From contig NZ_JBGCUO010000001.1 in the NCBI RefSeq assembly GCF_041102775.1, positions 1,798,001 through 1,862,000 on the forward strand: a stretch of 64,000 nucleotides of DNA, read 5' to 3'. The stretch comes from Alcanivorax sp. REN37 (GTDB lineage Bacteria > Pseudomonadota > Gammaproteobacteria > Pseudomonadales > Alcanivoracaceae). The notes under the pieces were generated by a model. That model worked only from the letters and a program-made list of their open reading frames with translations, made no database searches and was not told the DNA's origin. The position numbers and the translations under genes were made by a program. Each line of letters begins with the position of its first letter. Within the stretch, counting starts at the first letter, position 1. Of this stretch, positions 17,903 through 26,937 are shown one piece after another.

Positions 17903-19333
17903 TTGAATGCTTCCACACTGGCCCGGCATAGCCGCCGGGCGCTGGATTTTTCGCTGCCGGCCGTGATGGTCGGCACCTATCTTTTCGTGATTGCCGGCAG
18001 CCCTGCCGGCGCTTGGCTGGCGCGCCCCGCCTTGCTCGCTTACCTCGCCGTGCAGTGGCCACGGCTGCCGCGCATTGCCCGCATCCTGCTGATCATTTCT
18101 GCCTGCCTGGCGCTGGGCGTACTCGGCTTCCATGACGACGGCGTGGCACTGAGCCTGCGCGCCCTCGACAGCGCCTGTTTCCTTGCCACCTTTGTGACCT
18201 CGTTGAGCATGTTGCGGGTGGCCGCCCAGCATTCACGGCTGGTGCGTGAGGCCGGTGCTGCGCTGATTCAGCAAAAACCCACCTGGCGCTATCCCATCCT
18301 GTCGCTGGGTACCGCGCTGTTCGGCATCATCATCAACGTCGGCGTGCTGGGGTTATTCGGCGCCATGGCGCAGCGCAGCAACACGCTCAAGGCCGCCCAC
18401 GGCCACGTGGAAATCCAGCAAGCCCGCGAGCGACGCATGATGATGGCGATCTTACGTGGCTTTGCGCTGGCGCCGGTGGTGTCGCCGCTGGGCGTGACCA
18501 TGGCGGTGGTGCTGGCGTCGATGCCGTACCTGCGCTGGGCCGATCTGGCGCCCGCAGCGATTCCAGTGGGCATGCTGTTCTTCTTGGTCGGCTGGCTGCT
18601 GGACTATCTGCAGCGACCACGCCAATTGGCAGTGTTGATGCCCACCGACAAGCCGTCCGCCTCCCTGGCACCGCTGGGGCGTTTTACCCTGCTGGCGGGA
18701 CTGGTCACCGCATCGGTATTCCTGATCGGAGCGCTGTTTGATCTGCGCTTGCCCGTGGCGGTACTGGTGGCCTGTCCACTGTCTGCTTGGGCATGGCTGG
18801 CGATGCAGCGGCGGCGACTTGGCGGTGGCATTGGCTTTGGACGCGCCAGCGGCACACTGGTGCGCCACAGCCGGCTGATTTTCGGCGCTAACCGCAATGA
18901 AGTGGCCATGCTCGGCGGCTCTGCCTTTGCCGGGGTGGTGATCACCGCGCTGATCGACCAGCAGGCGCTGGCGCAATGGCTATTGGCCTCTGGTCTGCAC
19001 GGGGTGTTGGCCGCGGTGGTAGCGATGTTCTTGGTGCTGCTACTGGCGCAGTTTGGTATCAATCCGTTGGTGTCGGTGACACTGGCGGCGTCGCTGTTCC
19101 CGGACACCCGCGTGATTGGATTGGAGCCAGTGGTGCTGGCCTGTGCGTTGATGAGCGCGTGGACGTTGGCGGTGATCAGCTCCCCCTTCACCGCATCGCT
19201 GACCATTCTCAGCGACATGATCAAGCGCTCGCCCTACGAGGTCGCGTGGCGCTGGAACGGCGTGTTCTTTGTGCTGATGCTGCCGCTGGTGACGCTGTGG
19301 CTGTACGGACTGCAGTACTGGCTCACCCGCTGA
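17903..19333 (+). CDS. Polytopic membrane protein, probable transporter of unknown family
   Basis: Very hydrophobic 476-residue protein with roughly ten to twelve predicted transmembrane helices and a central hydrophilic stretch (about 150-170). I do not recognise the family with confidence. The alternating helices and the FALAPVVSPLG and SSPFTAS re-entrant-like segments loosely recall ion-transporter superfamily permeases. The only in-frame start near the first helix is TTG at 17903, with AGG about 8 bases upstream. It follows the acyl-CoA dehydrogenase by 4 bp, which suggests it may carry the substrate of that pathway. A strong terminator follows immediately. Confidence 0.75.
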   Translation: MNASTLARHSRRALDFSLPAVMVGTYLFVIAGSPAGAWLARPALLAYLAVQWPRLPRIARILLIISACLALGVLGFHDDGVALSLRALDSACFLATFVTSLSMLRVAAQHSRLVREAGAALIQQKPTWRYPILSLGTALFGIIINVGVLGLFGAMAQRSNTLKAAHGHVEIQQARERRMMMAILRGFALAPVVSPLGVTMAVVLASMPYLRWADLAPAAIPVGMLFFLVGWLLDYLQRPRQLAVLMPTDKPSASLAPLGRFTLLAGLVTASVFLIGALFDLRLPVAVLVACPLSAWAWLAMQRRRLGGGIGFGRASGTLVRHSRLIFGANRNEVAMLGGSAFAGVVITALIDQQALAQWLLASGLHGVLAAVVAMFLVLLLAQFGINPLVSVTLAASLFPDTRVIGLEPVVLACALMSAWTLAVISSPFTASLTILSDMIKRSPYEVAWRWNGVFFVLMLPLVTLWLYGLQYWLTR

Positions 19334-19368
19334 CATAAAAAACGCCGCAATCGCGGCGTTTTTTATGT
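19333..19368. terminator. Strong bidirectional rho-independent terminator
   Basis: Perfect 16-bp inverted repeat (19333-19348 / 19353-19368) with a 4-base loop. The GC core ACGCCGC is flanked by A6 on one side and T6 on the other. It overlaps the stop of the membrane-protein gene and serves both it and the convergent reductase at 19385. Confidence 0.93.
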
Positions 19369-19384
19369 GCGGCTACGGCAGCGG

Positions 19385-20317
19385 TCACACTGGTTGCGCC
19401 GCAGGCCACTGGCGAATGCGCAGCGCCGTCAGCACCGTTTGCAGGTGTGGCACCGCCAGTTGGTGGCGCGCAGCAATGTCGACGATGTTGCCGAGGATGG
19501 CCTGCAGTTCGATCGGCCGGCCGGCCAAGTAATCCAGGGCCATGGAATTGCGGTAACCGGGCATCTTGCGGGTCCCAGCAATCTGCGCATCGATCAGGTT
19601 GGGCGGAAAATCGTGGCCTTCGGCGGAGGCCACCGCCAGCACTTCCGCCATCAACGCCCGCACTAAGCTCTCAGCACCTGGCGCATCCAGCATCTGCACC
19701 GTGTCGGCTCCGTTGCCCAGCACCGAGAGCGGATTGAATGGCGCGTTCCAGACGCTTTTCAGCCAGCGCTCACGCACCACATTGTCCACTGCCTTAGCGG
19801 CGATGCCGCCCTGCTCCAGCGCCTGCGCCAGTGCCGTGACACTGTCGCTGATGCCGCTCGGGTAGCAACCCAGCGACAGATGGCCGTAGGAGTTGTGCAC
19901 CAGCTCGCCGGGCGCAGTACGGCTGACCCCGACAAAGGCAATGGCGCTGATGAGTTCATGCTGCGGCAGCGCCTCAGCGACGGCGCGCTCGATGTCGAGA
20001 CCGTTCTGGATCAGCACAATACGGCTGTGCGGCGCCAACCACGGGCGCAGCAATGCGCCGCGGTCGAGGTCATCCAGCACCTTGCTGGTCAGCACCACAT
20101 AATCCGCAGCGTCGGTCAGCACATCGCCATCGCGGTAGACGCCGTCCGGGCGCCAGGACAAATCGCCCAGCGGACTGTGGGTGAAGGTGAAGCCGTATTC
20201 GGCCACCACTTGGTACTCGGAACGCAGCACCACACTCACGCGCCAACCAGCACGTTTGAGGATGGCGCCGTAGAAAGCGCCGATGGCACCGGCGCCGACA
20301 ATCAATACATGGCTCAT
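19385..20317 (-). CDS. 2-dehydropantoate 2-reductase family protein (PanE/ApbA)
   Basis: NAD(P)-dependent reductase of 310 residues with an N-terminal Rossmann motif GAGAIGAF (about residues 7-14) and the all-helical ApbA C-terminal domain. Family members reduce ketopantoate to pantoate for CoA synthesis. ATG at 20317 has CAGGAGG five bases upstream; the frame extends to 20368 through the neighbouring terminator and is rejected there. A terminator separates it from the acyl-CoA dehydrogenase genes upstream, so it is probably expressed separately. Divergent paralogues of this family are common, so a true role in pantothenate synthesis is likely but not certain. Confidence 0.8.
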   Translation of the reverse strand: MSHVLIVGAGAIGAFYGAILKRAGWRVSVVLRSEYQVVAEYGFTFTHSPLGDLSWRPDGVYRDGDVLTDAADYVVLTSKVLDDLDRGALLRPWLAPHSRIVLIQNGLDIERAVAEALPQHELISAIAFVGVSRTAPGELVHNSYGHLSLGCYPSGISDSVTALAQALEQGGIAAKAVDNVVRERWLKSVWNAPFNPLSVLGNGADTVQMLDAPGAESLVRALMAEVLAVASAEGHDFPPNLIDAQIAGTRKMPGYRNSMALDYLAGRPIELQAILGNIVDIAARHQLAVPHLQTVLTALRIRQWPAAQPV

Positions 20318-20340
20318 GGGCCCTCCTGCAGGGTAGGCAA

Positions 20341-20366
20341 AAAAAAGGGGTGGCTGACGCCACCCC
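20341..20366 (-). terminator. Rho-independent terminator after the PimF/C/D-like operon
   Basis: On the minus strand an 8-bp stem (GGGGTGGC / GCCACCCC, 4-base loop) is followed by a run of eight T. It lies 16 bp after the stop of the acyl-CoA dehydrogenase at 20382 and ends that transcript before the reductase gene. Confidence 0.9.
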
Positions 20367-20381
20367 AAAGTGCTCGCCTAC

Positions 20382-21533
20382 TCAGGCGACGTCATCGTCA
20401 ACCGCCAGCAGCGCGGACAGCCGCTGCAGGTGGTACTGCTGGTCGCCAAGTTGGTGATCGATCATCACCAAACGCTTGGCGTAATGGGATACCGCGGTCT
20501 CGTCCATCATGCCCATGCCGCCGTGCAGCTGGATGGCTTCTTCGGACACCAGACGGCCGGTTTTGCCGATGATCAGCTTGGCCGCCGCCAGGCGACGCTG
20601 ACGCTCGGCGGCCGGCAGCTCCAAGGAACAGGCCGCGAGGATGGTCATGGAACGGGCTTTTTCCAGTGCCATGCGCATGTCCACCATCCGGTGCTGCAGC
20701 GCCTGGAAACGGCCGATAGCGACGCCGAACTGCTGGCGCTCCTTGATGTATTCAAGGGTCTGGTCGCAAGCGACTTCCATCGCGCCACAGGCTTCCGCAC
20801 ACAGCGCCACGATGCCACGCTCAATCGCGGCTTCCAGTGCCGGCAGTGCCGCCCCCTCGTCACCGAGGCGCGCCGCCGCCGCAAGCTGGACATTGTCGAA
20901 GCTGATTTCTGCTGCGCGCAGGCCGTCTACGGTGGGGTAGCCACGGCGGCTGACACCCGCGGCATCAGCCGCCACCACAAAGGCAGTCAGACCGGCGGCA
21001 TCGCCGTCGTCGCCGCTGGTGCGGGCAATCACCACCAGCTGGTCAGCGCTGTCACCGTGCAGCACTACCGCTTTGCTGCCGTTGAGCAGGTAACCGTCGG
21101 CGTTGGCCACCGCACGGGTCGTGACTTGGGTGTGGTCGTAGAAGGCCTGGCCTTCGTAGGCCGCCAGCGCAAAGCGCTGCTCGCCGCCGATGATGCTGCC
21201 CAGCAACTGCGCTTTCTGTTCGTCGCTGCCAAGGCGGTCGATCACGGTGCCGCTCAGCACTACGGTGGCCAGGTACGGCTCCAGCAGCAGTGCGCGGCCG
21301 AAGCCTTCCACCACGACCATCAGTTCTTGGCCGCCGCCGTTGAAGCCACCCAGCTCTTCGCTGAACGGCACACCCAGCAGGCCCAGTTCGGCCAGCTGCT
21401 GCCACATTTCGGTGGAGAAGCCGAGGGCGCTGTTGCGGTTCTTTTCGCGGGTCTCGAAGCCGTACGCGTCACGGACCAGACGGCCCACGGTTTCTTCGAG
21501 CATGCGTTGCTCGTCGTTGAGTTTGAAGTCCAT
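20382..21533 (-). CDS. Acyl-CoA dehydrogenase, PimD-like small subunit
   Basis: Acyl-CoA dehydrogenase family protein of 383 residues resembling the small subunit of pimeloyl-CoA dehydrogenase. The region of the classic flavin-site motif is degenerate (no TEPxxGSD), whereas the C-terminal QLHGGMGMMDE segment is kept. Such subunits normally form heteromeric dehydrogenases with a PimC-type partner, here encoded directly upstream with 2 bp between the genes. The predicted reaction is alpha-beta oxidation of a bulky or dicarboxylic acyl-CoA, with electrons to ETF. It is the last gene of the operon starting at 24854. Confidence 0.87.
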   Translation of the reverse strand: MDFKLNDEQRMLEETVGRLVRDAYGFETREKNRNSALGFSTEMWQQLAELGLLGVPFSEELGGFNGGGQELMVVVEGFGRALLLEPYLATVVLSGTVIDRLGSDEQKAQLLGSIIGGEQRFALAAYEGQAFYDHTQVTTRAVANADGYLLNGSKAVVLHGDSADQLVVIARTSGDDGDAAGLTAFVVAADAAGVSRRGYPTVDGLRAAEISFDNVQLAAAARLGDEGAALPALEAAIERGIVALCAEACGAMEVACDQTLEYIKERQQFGVAIGRFQALQHRMVDMRMALEKARSMTILAACSLELPAAERQRRLAAAKLIIGKTGRLVSEEAIQLHGGMGMMDETAVSHYAKRLVMIDHQLGDQQYHLQRLSALLAVDDDVA

Positions 21534-21535
21534 GG

Positions 21536-22714
21536 TTACAGCCCCAGAATCGCTTTAGCGATGATGTTTCGCTGAATTTCGTTGGAACCGCCGTAGATCG
21601 ACAGCTTGCGGTAGTTGAAGTAGCGGTTGGCTACGGCGCCGGCAAACTCCGGCCCCACAGCGTCGTCACCTTCGCTCAGGAACGGCATCGCGTAGGGACC
21701 CGCCGCGCGGCGGAACAGATCGGTGATTTCCTGACGCAGCACGGTGCCCATGATCTTCAGGAACGAGCTCTCCGCGCCCGGAACGCCGCCATCCGCTGCC
21801 GCCGAAACGGTGCGCAGGTTGGTCATTTCCAGTGCCATCAGCTCGGCTTCCGCATCTGCCAAGCGCGCGCGGAACAGCGGCTCTTCGATCAGCGGACGGC
21901 CGTTGACGATCTGCTCGCTGGCCACCGTTTTCAGGTGCGACAGCAGCGACTTAGTCTGGCCGACGCCGGCGATGCCGGTGCGCTCATAGGTGAGCAGGTA
22001 CTTGGCGCAGGTCCAGCCTTTGTTTTCTTCGCCGACCAGGTTGGCCACCGGCACCCGCACGTCATCGAAGAACACTTCGTTCACTTCGTGCTCGCCGTCC
22101 AGCGTGATCAGCGGACGCACGGTGATGCCCGGGGTGTTCATGTCGATCAGCAGGAACGAAATGCCTTCCTGCTTCTTGGCGTTAGGGTCGGTGCGCACCA
22201 GGCAGAAGATCATGTCGGCGTGCTGGCCGAGGGTGGTCCAAGTCTTCTGGCCGTTGACCACGTAGTGATCGCCGTCGCGTACCGCGCGGGTTTTGACGCC
22301 AGCGAGGTCGGAACCGGCACCCGGCTCGGAGTAGCCCTGGCACCACCACACGTTGGAGGCCAGGATGTCCGGCAGGTACTGCTGCTTCTGCTGTTCGGTG
22401 CCGAACTTGATGATCACCGGCGCCACCATCGACACGCCGAATGGCAGCATCGGCGGTGCGTGGTGGGCGGCGCACTCTTCATCGAAGATATGGCGCTCGA
22501 TCGGGCCCCAGCCAGTACCGCCGTGTTCGGTCGGCCAGTGCACTGCGGCCCAGCCGCGCTGGTGCAGACGCTTCTGCCACAGCACGTGCTCGTCCTTGGT
22601 CAGACGGCGGTTGTGTTTGATCTTGGCGGCGATGGTCGCCGGCAGCTGCTCGCGCAGGAAGGCGCGCACTTCGTCACGGAAGGCGAGCTCTTCGGCGGTA
22701 TATTCCAGATCCAT
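21536..22714 (-). CDS. Acyl-CoA dehydrogenase, PimC-like large subunit
   Basis: Acyl-CoA dehydrogenase of 392 residues resembling the large subunit of pimeloyl-CoA dehydrogenase. The flavin-binding WWCQGYSEPGAGSDLA region is intact. At the place where most family members have the catalytic Glu (YEG), this protein has Tyr-Gly-Gly (374-376, SIYGGSNEIQ), so the base must come from elsewhere in the complex or be shifted. AAGG lies 7 bases before the ATG. It stands between the PimF-like gene and its small-subunit partner, and the three form one operon. Other heteromeric systems, such as steroid side-chain dehydrogenases, also have this paired organisation. Confidence 0.9.
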   Translation of the reverse strand: MDLEYTAEELAFRDEVRAFLREQLPATIAAKIKHNRRLTKDEHVLWQKRLHQRGWAAVHWPTEHGGTGWGPIERHIFDEECAAHHAPPMLPFGVSMVAPVIIKFGTEQQKQQYLPDILASNVWWCQGYSEPGAGSDLAGVKTRAVRDGDHYVVNGQKTWTTLGQHADMIFCLVRTDPNAKKQEGISFLLIDMNTPGITVRPLITLDGEHEVNEVFFDDVRVPVANLVGEENKGWTCAKYLLTYERTGIAGVGQTKSLLSHLKTVASEQIVNGRPLIEEPLFRARLADAEAELMALEMTNLRTVSAAADGGVPGAESSFLKIMGTVLRQEITDLFRRAAGPYAMPFLSEGDDAVGPEFAGAVANRYFNYRKLSIYGGSNEIQRNIIAKAILGL

Positions 22715-22769
22715 GTCGTTACCTTGCCCGGGTTCAATTGGAGCCCCGCCGCAGCGGGGCCAGTCAGTC

Positions 22770-24854
22770 TCAGTGGTGGAAGCCGCGACCGGCGTCCACC
22801 AGCTCCTTCAGGTAGGCGGACGGGCGCCAGTGCTCTTCGCCGGTCTGCTGGTACAGCTCGCAAATGCGCGCGTAGATCTTGTCCAAGCCCACGGTGTCGG
22901 CCCAGAACATGACGCCGCCGCGGTAGACCGGGAAGCCGTAGCCGTAGATCCAGATCACGTCGATATCCAGCGCGCGCATGGCGATGCCTTCTTCGAGGAT
23001 CTTGGCGCCTTCGTTCACCATCACGTACATGCAGCGCTCAAGGATTTCGTCCTCGCTCACCGCGCGCGGGGTAACCCCTTCCGTGGCGCGGTATGCCGCG
23101 ATGATAGCGTCCACGTCGGCGGACGGGACTGGCGTACGGTTACCTTTTTCATAGTCAAAAACGCCGGCCTGGGTTTTCTGGCCGCAACGGCCTTTTTCCA
23201 CCAGATCGTCCATCCAGGTGCGCGGCGCCTTGCTCGGGTCGTCCTTGCGGATTTCCTCGCGAATGCGGTAGCCCACATCCAAGCCAGCCAGATCGGAGGT
23301 GGCAAACGGGCCCATCGGGAAGCCGAGGTCGAACAGCACCTTGTCCACCGCCTGCGGGGAGGCGCCCTGCTTCACCAACGCCATCGCTTCGGCTTGGCGG
23401 CGGTGCAACATGCGGTTGCCGACGAAGCCGTGGCACACGCCCACCAGCACACCGACTTTGCCGATGCGGCGCGCCAGCGCCATGGTGGTGGCGATGACGT
23501 CGTCCGCCGTGGCTTCACCGCGCACGATTTCCAGCAGCTTCATGACGTTGGCCGGGCTGAAGAAATGCAGACCGATCACGTCCTGCGGACGCTGGGTGAC
23601 GTTGGCAATTTCGTTGACGTCGAGGGTGGAGGTGTTGGTGGCCAGGATCGCGCCCGGCTTGCAGACCTTGTCGAGGGTTTCGAATACGGACTTTTTGATG
23701 TCCATGTTTTCGAACACCGCCTCGATCACCACGTCCACCTGCGCCAGGTCGTCGTAGCTCAGCGACGGCGTCAGCAGCGCCATGCGCTGCTCCACCTGCT
23801 CGCTGGTCAGGCGGCCTTTCTTGGCGGTGGCTTCGTAGTTGGCACGGATCACCGCAACACCACGGCTGAGGAACTCGTCTTTCACTTCCAGCAAGGTCAC
23901 CGGGATGCCGGCATTGAGGAAGTTCATGGCGATGCCGCCACCCATGGTGCCGGCGCCGATGATGCCGACGCTGCGCACCTCGCGCTGGGTGGTCTTGGCA
24001 TCCAGACCCGGCACCTTGGCCACTTCGCGCTCGGCGAAGAACACATGGCGCTGGGCTTTCGATTCGGTGGACGCCATCAGGCCGAGGAACAGCTCACGCT
24101 CTTTCTCCAGACCTTGCGCGAACGGCAGCTCAGCGGCCGCCTTCACGGCTTCAATGCATGCGAACGGCGCTTTGAAACCACGTTGCCGATGGGCAATGGA
24201 CTGCTCGAAATCGCTGAACAGAGTGTCGCTGACCGCCGCCACGCTGGCGTCGCACAGCGGCCGGCGCGGCGCGTTCTCCGCCACTTTGGCGCGCGCGAAC
24301 TCCAGCGCACCCTGCAGCAAGTCGCCGTCGAGCACCGCATCGAGGATGCCCAGTTTCAACGCCGCAGGGGCTTTCACCGGGTTGCCGCTGACAATCAGCG
24401 GCAGCGCCTGCTCGGCGCCGATCAGGCGCGGCAGACGCTGGGTACCACCGGCGCCCGGCAACAGACCAAGTTTCACTTCCGGCAGGCCCACTTGGGCACT
24501 GGCCAGGGCGACGCGGTAATCGCAGCCCAACGCCACTTCCAGACCGCCGCCGAGGGCGGTGCCATGAATAGCGGCAATAATGACTTTTTCGCTGCGCTCG
24601 TACGCGGCGATCACGTCCGGCAGTGCCGGGCCGGCCGGCGGTTTGCCAAACTCACGGATATCGGCACCAGCTGGGAAGGTCCGGCCTTCGGCCATGACCA
24701 CCAGCGCTTTGGCGGCGCCATCGGCTTCGCCCTGCGCCAAGCAGGCCAGCAGGCCTTCACGCACACCTTGGCCGAGCGCATTCACCGGCGGGTAGTTGAT
24801 GGTAACGACACCGATCTCGCCTTCGAGGCGGTAGTGCACCACAGAATCAGTCAT
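22770..24854 (-). CDS. Bifunctional enoyl-CoA hydratase / 3-hydroxyacyl-CoA dehydrogenase (PimF/FadB-like)
   Basis: Two-domain beta-oxidation enzyme of 694 residues. The crotonase domain (1 to about 190) has catalytic Glu105 (GLEVALG) and Glu126 (LPEVKLG). The NAD-binding domain begins near residue 294 with GAGTMGGG (301-308), and the dehydrogenase active-site His lies in GLHFFSPANVM. It hydrates 2-enoyl-CoA and oxidises the 3-hydroxyacyl-CoA to 3-oxoacyl-CoA. ATG at 24854 has AAGGAGG six bases upstream; the track-length frame to 24944 has no ribosome site and crosses the promoter. It is first in an operon with PimC- and PimD-like genes. A good promoter and a palindromic operator lie upstream. 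Confidence 0.93.
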   Translation of the reverse strand: MTDSVVHYRLEGEIGVVTINYPPVNALGQGVREGLLACLAQGEADGAAKALVVMAEGRTFPAGADIREFGKPPAGPALPDVIAAYERSEKVIIAAIHGTALGGGLEVALGCDYRVALASAQVGLPEVKLGLLPGAGGTQRLPRLIGAEQALPLIVSGNPVKAPAALKLGILDAVLDGDLLQGALEFARAKVAENAPRRPLCDASVAAVSDTLFSDFEQSIAHRQRGFKAPFACIEAVKAAAELPFAQGLEKERELFLGLMASTESKAQRHVFFAEREVAKVPGLDAKTTQREVRSVGIIGAGTMGGGIAMNFLNAGIPVTLLEVKDEFLSRGVAVIRANYEATAKKGRLTSEQVEQRMALLTPSLSYDDLAQVDVVIEAVFENMDIKKSVFETLDKVCKPGAILATNTSTLDVNEIANVTQRPQDVIGLHFFSPANVMKLLEIVRGEATADDVIATTMALARRIGKVGVLVGVCHGFVGNRMLHRRQAEAMALVKQGASPQAVDKVLFDLGFPMGPFATSDLAGLDVGYRIREEIRKDDPSKAPRTWMDDLVEKGRCGQKTQAGVFDYEKGNRTPVPSADVDAIIAAYRATEGVTPRAVSEDEILERCMYVMVNEGAKILEEGIAMRALDIDVIWIYGYGFPVYRGGVMFWADTVGLDKIYARICELYQQTGEEHWRPSAYLKELVDAGRGFHH

Positions 24855-24894
24855 TGTTGTCCTCCTTGGGGGCTGGCCGAGCGCAAACCGCTCC

Positions 24895-24922
24895 AGTATA
24901 GGCAAAAGCCCGTCCCGTTCAA
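24895..24922 (-). promoter_or_regulatory. Sigma70-type promoter of the PimF-like operon
   Basis: On the minus strand, TTGAAC (-35, 24922-24917) and TATACT (-10, 24900-24895) are separated by 16 bp. The start of transcription would be near 24888, giving a leader of about 34 bases that contains the strong ribosome site of the gene at 24854. Confidence 0.75.
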
Positions 24923-24925
24923 TTA

Positions 24926-24946
24926 TTTTGAAACCTAATTTCAAAA
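24926..24946. promoter_or_regulatory. Palindromic operator TTTTGAAA-N5-TTTCAAAA (copy 1)
   Basis: Perfect 8-bp inverted repeat with a CCTAA spacer, ending 3 bp before the -35 hexamer of the PimF-like promoter (centre about -48). Nearly the same palindrome is found upstream of the acyl-CoA ligase at 31566. The position suits an activator. GAAA...TTTC palindromes are known for IclR-family regulators such as KdgR and IclR, and an IclR gene lies at 34191; the link is inference. Confidence 0.65.
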
Positions 24947-24970
24947 AACGACAGCATCATCCAAAAATGA

Positions 24971-24996
24971 AAGTGGGGCGCCGCAGCACCCCACTT
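24971..24996 (-). terminator. Rho-independent terminator after the Liv-type operon
   Basis: On the minus strand, an 8-bp stem (AAGTGGGG / CCCCACTT, 10-base loop) is followed by TCATTTTT. It lies 17 bp past the stop of the binding-protein gene at 25013. Confidence 0.75.
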
Positions 24997-25012
24997 GGTC
25001 AAGGTCTGACCT

Positions 25013-26197
25013 TCACTGCTCCGGCAGTGCCTCGCCGTCGAGGATCTGAGCGCGGGTCAGTGCAAACACCTCGCCATCCTTCACGTAAGCAACGCGCGGA
25101 TCGGTTTGCAGACCACCGTCGTCGTCAATGTGGCTGACGCCGTAGGGGTTGAACGCCGGCGGCAGGCTCACCAGCGCTTTTTGCATGGCGGCACGGATGG
25201 CGCGCGGATCGGTCACAGAACCGGCTTCCTTCATTGCCTGCACCGTCAGGTGCACGGAGAAGTAGTGGTAGGAAGACTCGGAGGTGGCATTGCTGTTGTA
25301 GGTGGCCTTGTACAGATCGATGAAGCGATGAGAATCTTCGCTGTCGTACAGCTCCAGCGGCGTTACGCCCACTGAACCTTCCAGCGTACCGATACCACCG
25401 GCCACCGTGGCCACGTCATTGAGCTTGGCTTGGTCCATCAGAATGAAGCCGCCTTTAAAGCCCAACTCACGAGCCTGGCGCACGACCAAACCGGTGGGCT
25501 CGGAGGCACCGCCGATGAACAGCACATCCGGCTTAGCCGCCAGTGCGCGGCTCACGCCGGTGTAGAAATCGGCGGACTTGTTGTAGTCCATCGGGTTGTT
25601 GGCCACCACGCTGCCGCCCCGCTCTACCCAGGTCTTCTCAAACGCGGCGCCCCACATCTTGGCGTAGTCATGGGTCGCGTTGGCGATGGCGATCTTCGGC
25701 CCGAAGCGGTCCATCGCCAATTTGGCGAACGGTTCCAGGTAGGCGGTGAAAGTCGGCGGAATACGCACGGTCAGGCTGTTGCCCTTCTCGGTCACTTGCG
25801 GGATCGAGGTGAAGCCCATGATCAGGAAGTTATCGCGCTCGTTGAACGCCTGCAGTGCGTAGATGCCACCGGAGTGCGGGGTGAAGATCACTGGCGCGCG
25901 CTCACGCTGGGCCAAGCGGCGGGCGTTTACGGCAGCTTGGCCAGGGGTGTACTTGTCATCCAGCGCAACGATATTGACGGTGTAGTTCTTGCCGTCCACT
26001 TCAAAACCGCCGGCATCGTTAATCTGCTTGGCAGCCAGCTGCATGCCTTTGACAGACTGGTCGCCGTACAGCGCCGCGCCGCCGCTCAGCGGACCGGTGA
26101 AACCGATATTCACCTGTGCCGCCTGGGCACCGGTGGCCAACAGCACCGACGCCGCCATGGCAGTCAGGGCGCGCACACATTTTCTACGAATACTCAT
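25013..26197 (-). CDS. ABC transporter periplasmic binding protein, Liv/Urt type
   Basis: Type I periplasmic binding protein of 394 residues for a Liv-type (HAAT) importer. Residues 1 to about 26 form a Sec signal peptide (basic start, hydrophobic core, cleavage after AQA). The mature protein starts with VNIGFTGPLSGGAALYG, typical of branched-chain amino-acid and related binding proteins. ATG at 26197 has GGAG six bases upstream and is preferred to the one four codons earlier. It is the last gene of livH-M-G-F-SBP. Given the surrounding acyl-CoA genes the ligand may be a carboxylic acid rather than an amino acid, as for related binding proteins in Rhodopseudomonas, but this cannot be read from sequence. 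Confidence 0.9.
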   Translation of the reverse strand: MSIRRKCVRALTAMAASVLLATGAQAAQVNIGFTGPLSGGAALYGDQSVKGMQLAAKQINDAGGFEVDGKNYTVNIVALDDKYTPGQAAVNARRLAQRERAPVIFTPHSGGIYALQAFNERDNFLIMGFTSIPQVTEKGNSLTVRIPPTFTAYLEPFAKLAMDRFGPKIAIANATHDYAKMWGAAFEKTWVERGGSVVANNPMDYNKSADFYTGVSRALAAKPDVLFIGGASEPTGLVVRQARELGFKGGFILMDQAKLNDVATVAGGIGTLEGSVGVTPLELYDSEDSHRFIDLYKATYNSNATSESSYHYFSVHLTVQAMKEAGSVTDPRAIRAAMQKALVSLPPAFNPYGVSHIDDDGGLQTDPRVAYVKDGEVFALTRAQILDGEALPEQ

Positions 26198-26229
26198 AGC
26201 GCTCTCCACAACTCAAAGAAGACGGGGGA

Positions 26230-26937
26230 TCACCCGCCGATGTAAGCCTTGCGAATGGCGTCGTTGCCGAGCATGGCATCGCGATCGCCTTCCATAACCA
26301 GCCGCCCGCCTTCCATTACATAGGCGCGGTCAGCAATCTTCAGCGCTGCGAAGGCGTTCTGTTCCGCCAGCAGCACGGTGGTGCCTTCGTCATTGATCGA
26401 CTTGATGGTTTCGAACATTTGCTTCACCACCAGTGGTGCCAAACCTAGCGACGGCTCATCCAGCATCAGCAGTCGCGGACGGCTCATCATGGCGCGGCCA
26501 ATGGCCACCATCTGCTGCTGGCCGCCACTCAAGGAACCGGCGGATTGCTCCGCTTTTTCCTTGAGGATCGGGAACAATGTCAGCACGTGGTCCAGCGTGC
26601 GACGCAGGCCGGCGCTGTCGCGGCGGTGCACATAGCCGCCTAGCAACAGGTTGCGCATCACCGACATGTCCGGGAACAGCTTGCGGCCCTCGGCGCACTG
26701 CACCAGACCTTCGCTCACCAACCGCGACGGTTTGCGGCCAGTAATGTCTTTGCCGTCGAACTGCAGCGTGCCGCTGGTGGCTTTCACCAACCCGCTGATG
26801 GTGTTGAACAGCGTGCTCTTGCCGGCGCCGTTGGCACCCAGCAGCACCACCAGTTCACCGGCAGCGACCTGCATATCGATGTCATCCAGGGCCTTGAAGC
26901 TGCCATAATGGGCGCCTACTTTTTCAAGCTTCAGCAT
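26230..26937 (-). CDS. livF: Liv-type ABC transporter ATPase LivF
   Basis: ABC ATPase of 235 residues: Walker [10 protein letters not shown], signature SLSGGQQQM, Walker [12 protein letters not shown], and the short length typical of LivF. Together with LivG it powers the importer. I chose the ATG at 26937, since GGGGAG is 8 bases upstream; the ATG two codons earlier is too close to it. The start overlaps the end of livG by 14 bases, which implies coupling. It is a complete ATPase, unlike its partner LivG, whose signature motif is altered. Confidence 0.93.
   Translation of the reverse strand: MLKLEKVGAHYGSFKALDDIDMQVAAGELVVLLGANGAGKSTLFNTISGLVKATSGTLQFDGKDITGRKPSRLVSEGLVQCAEGRKLFPDMSVMRNLLLGGYVHRRDSAGLRRTLDHVLTLFPILKEKAEQSAGSLSGGQQQMVAIGRAMMSRPRLLMLDEPSLGLAPLVVKQMFETIKSINDEGTTVLLAEQNAFAALKIADRAYVMEGGRLVMEGDRDAMLGNDAIRKAYIGG

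Noticed and set aside
22353-24938. 861-codon open frame on the plus strand opposite the PimF-like gene
   Set aside because: It is a shadow of the GC-rich coding strand: the predicted protein is His/Arg/Gln-rich low-order sequence without any motif, and the minus-strand gene is certain.
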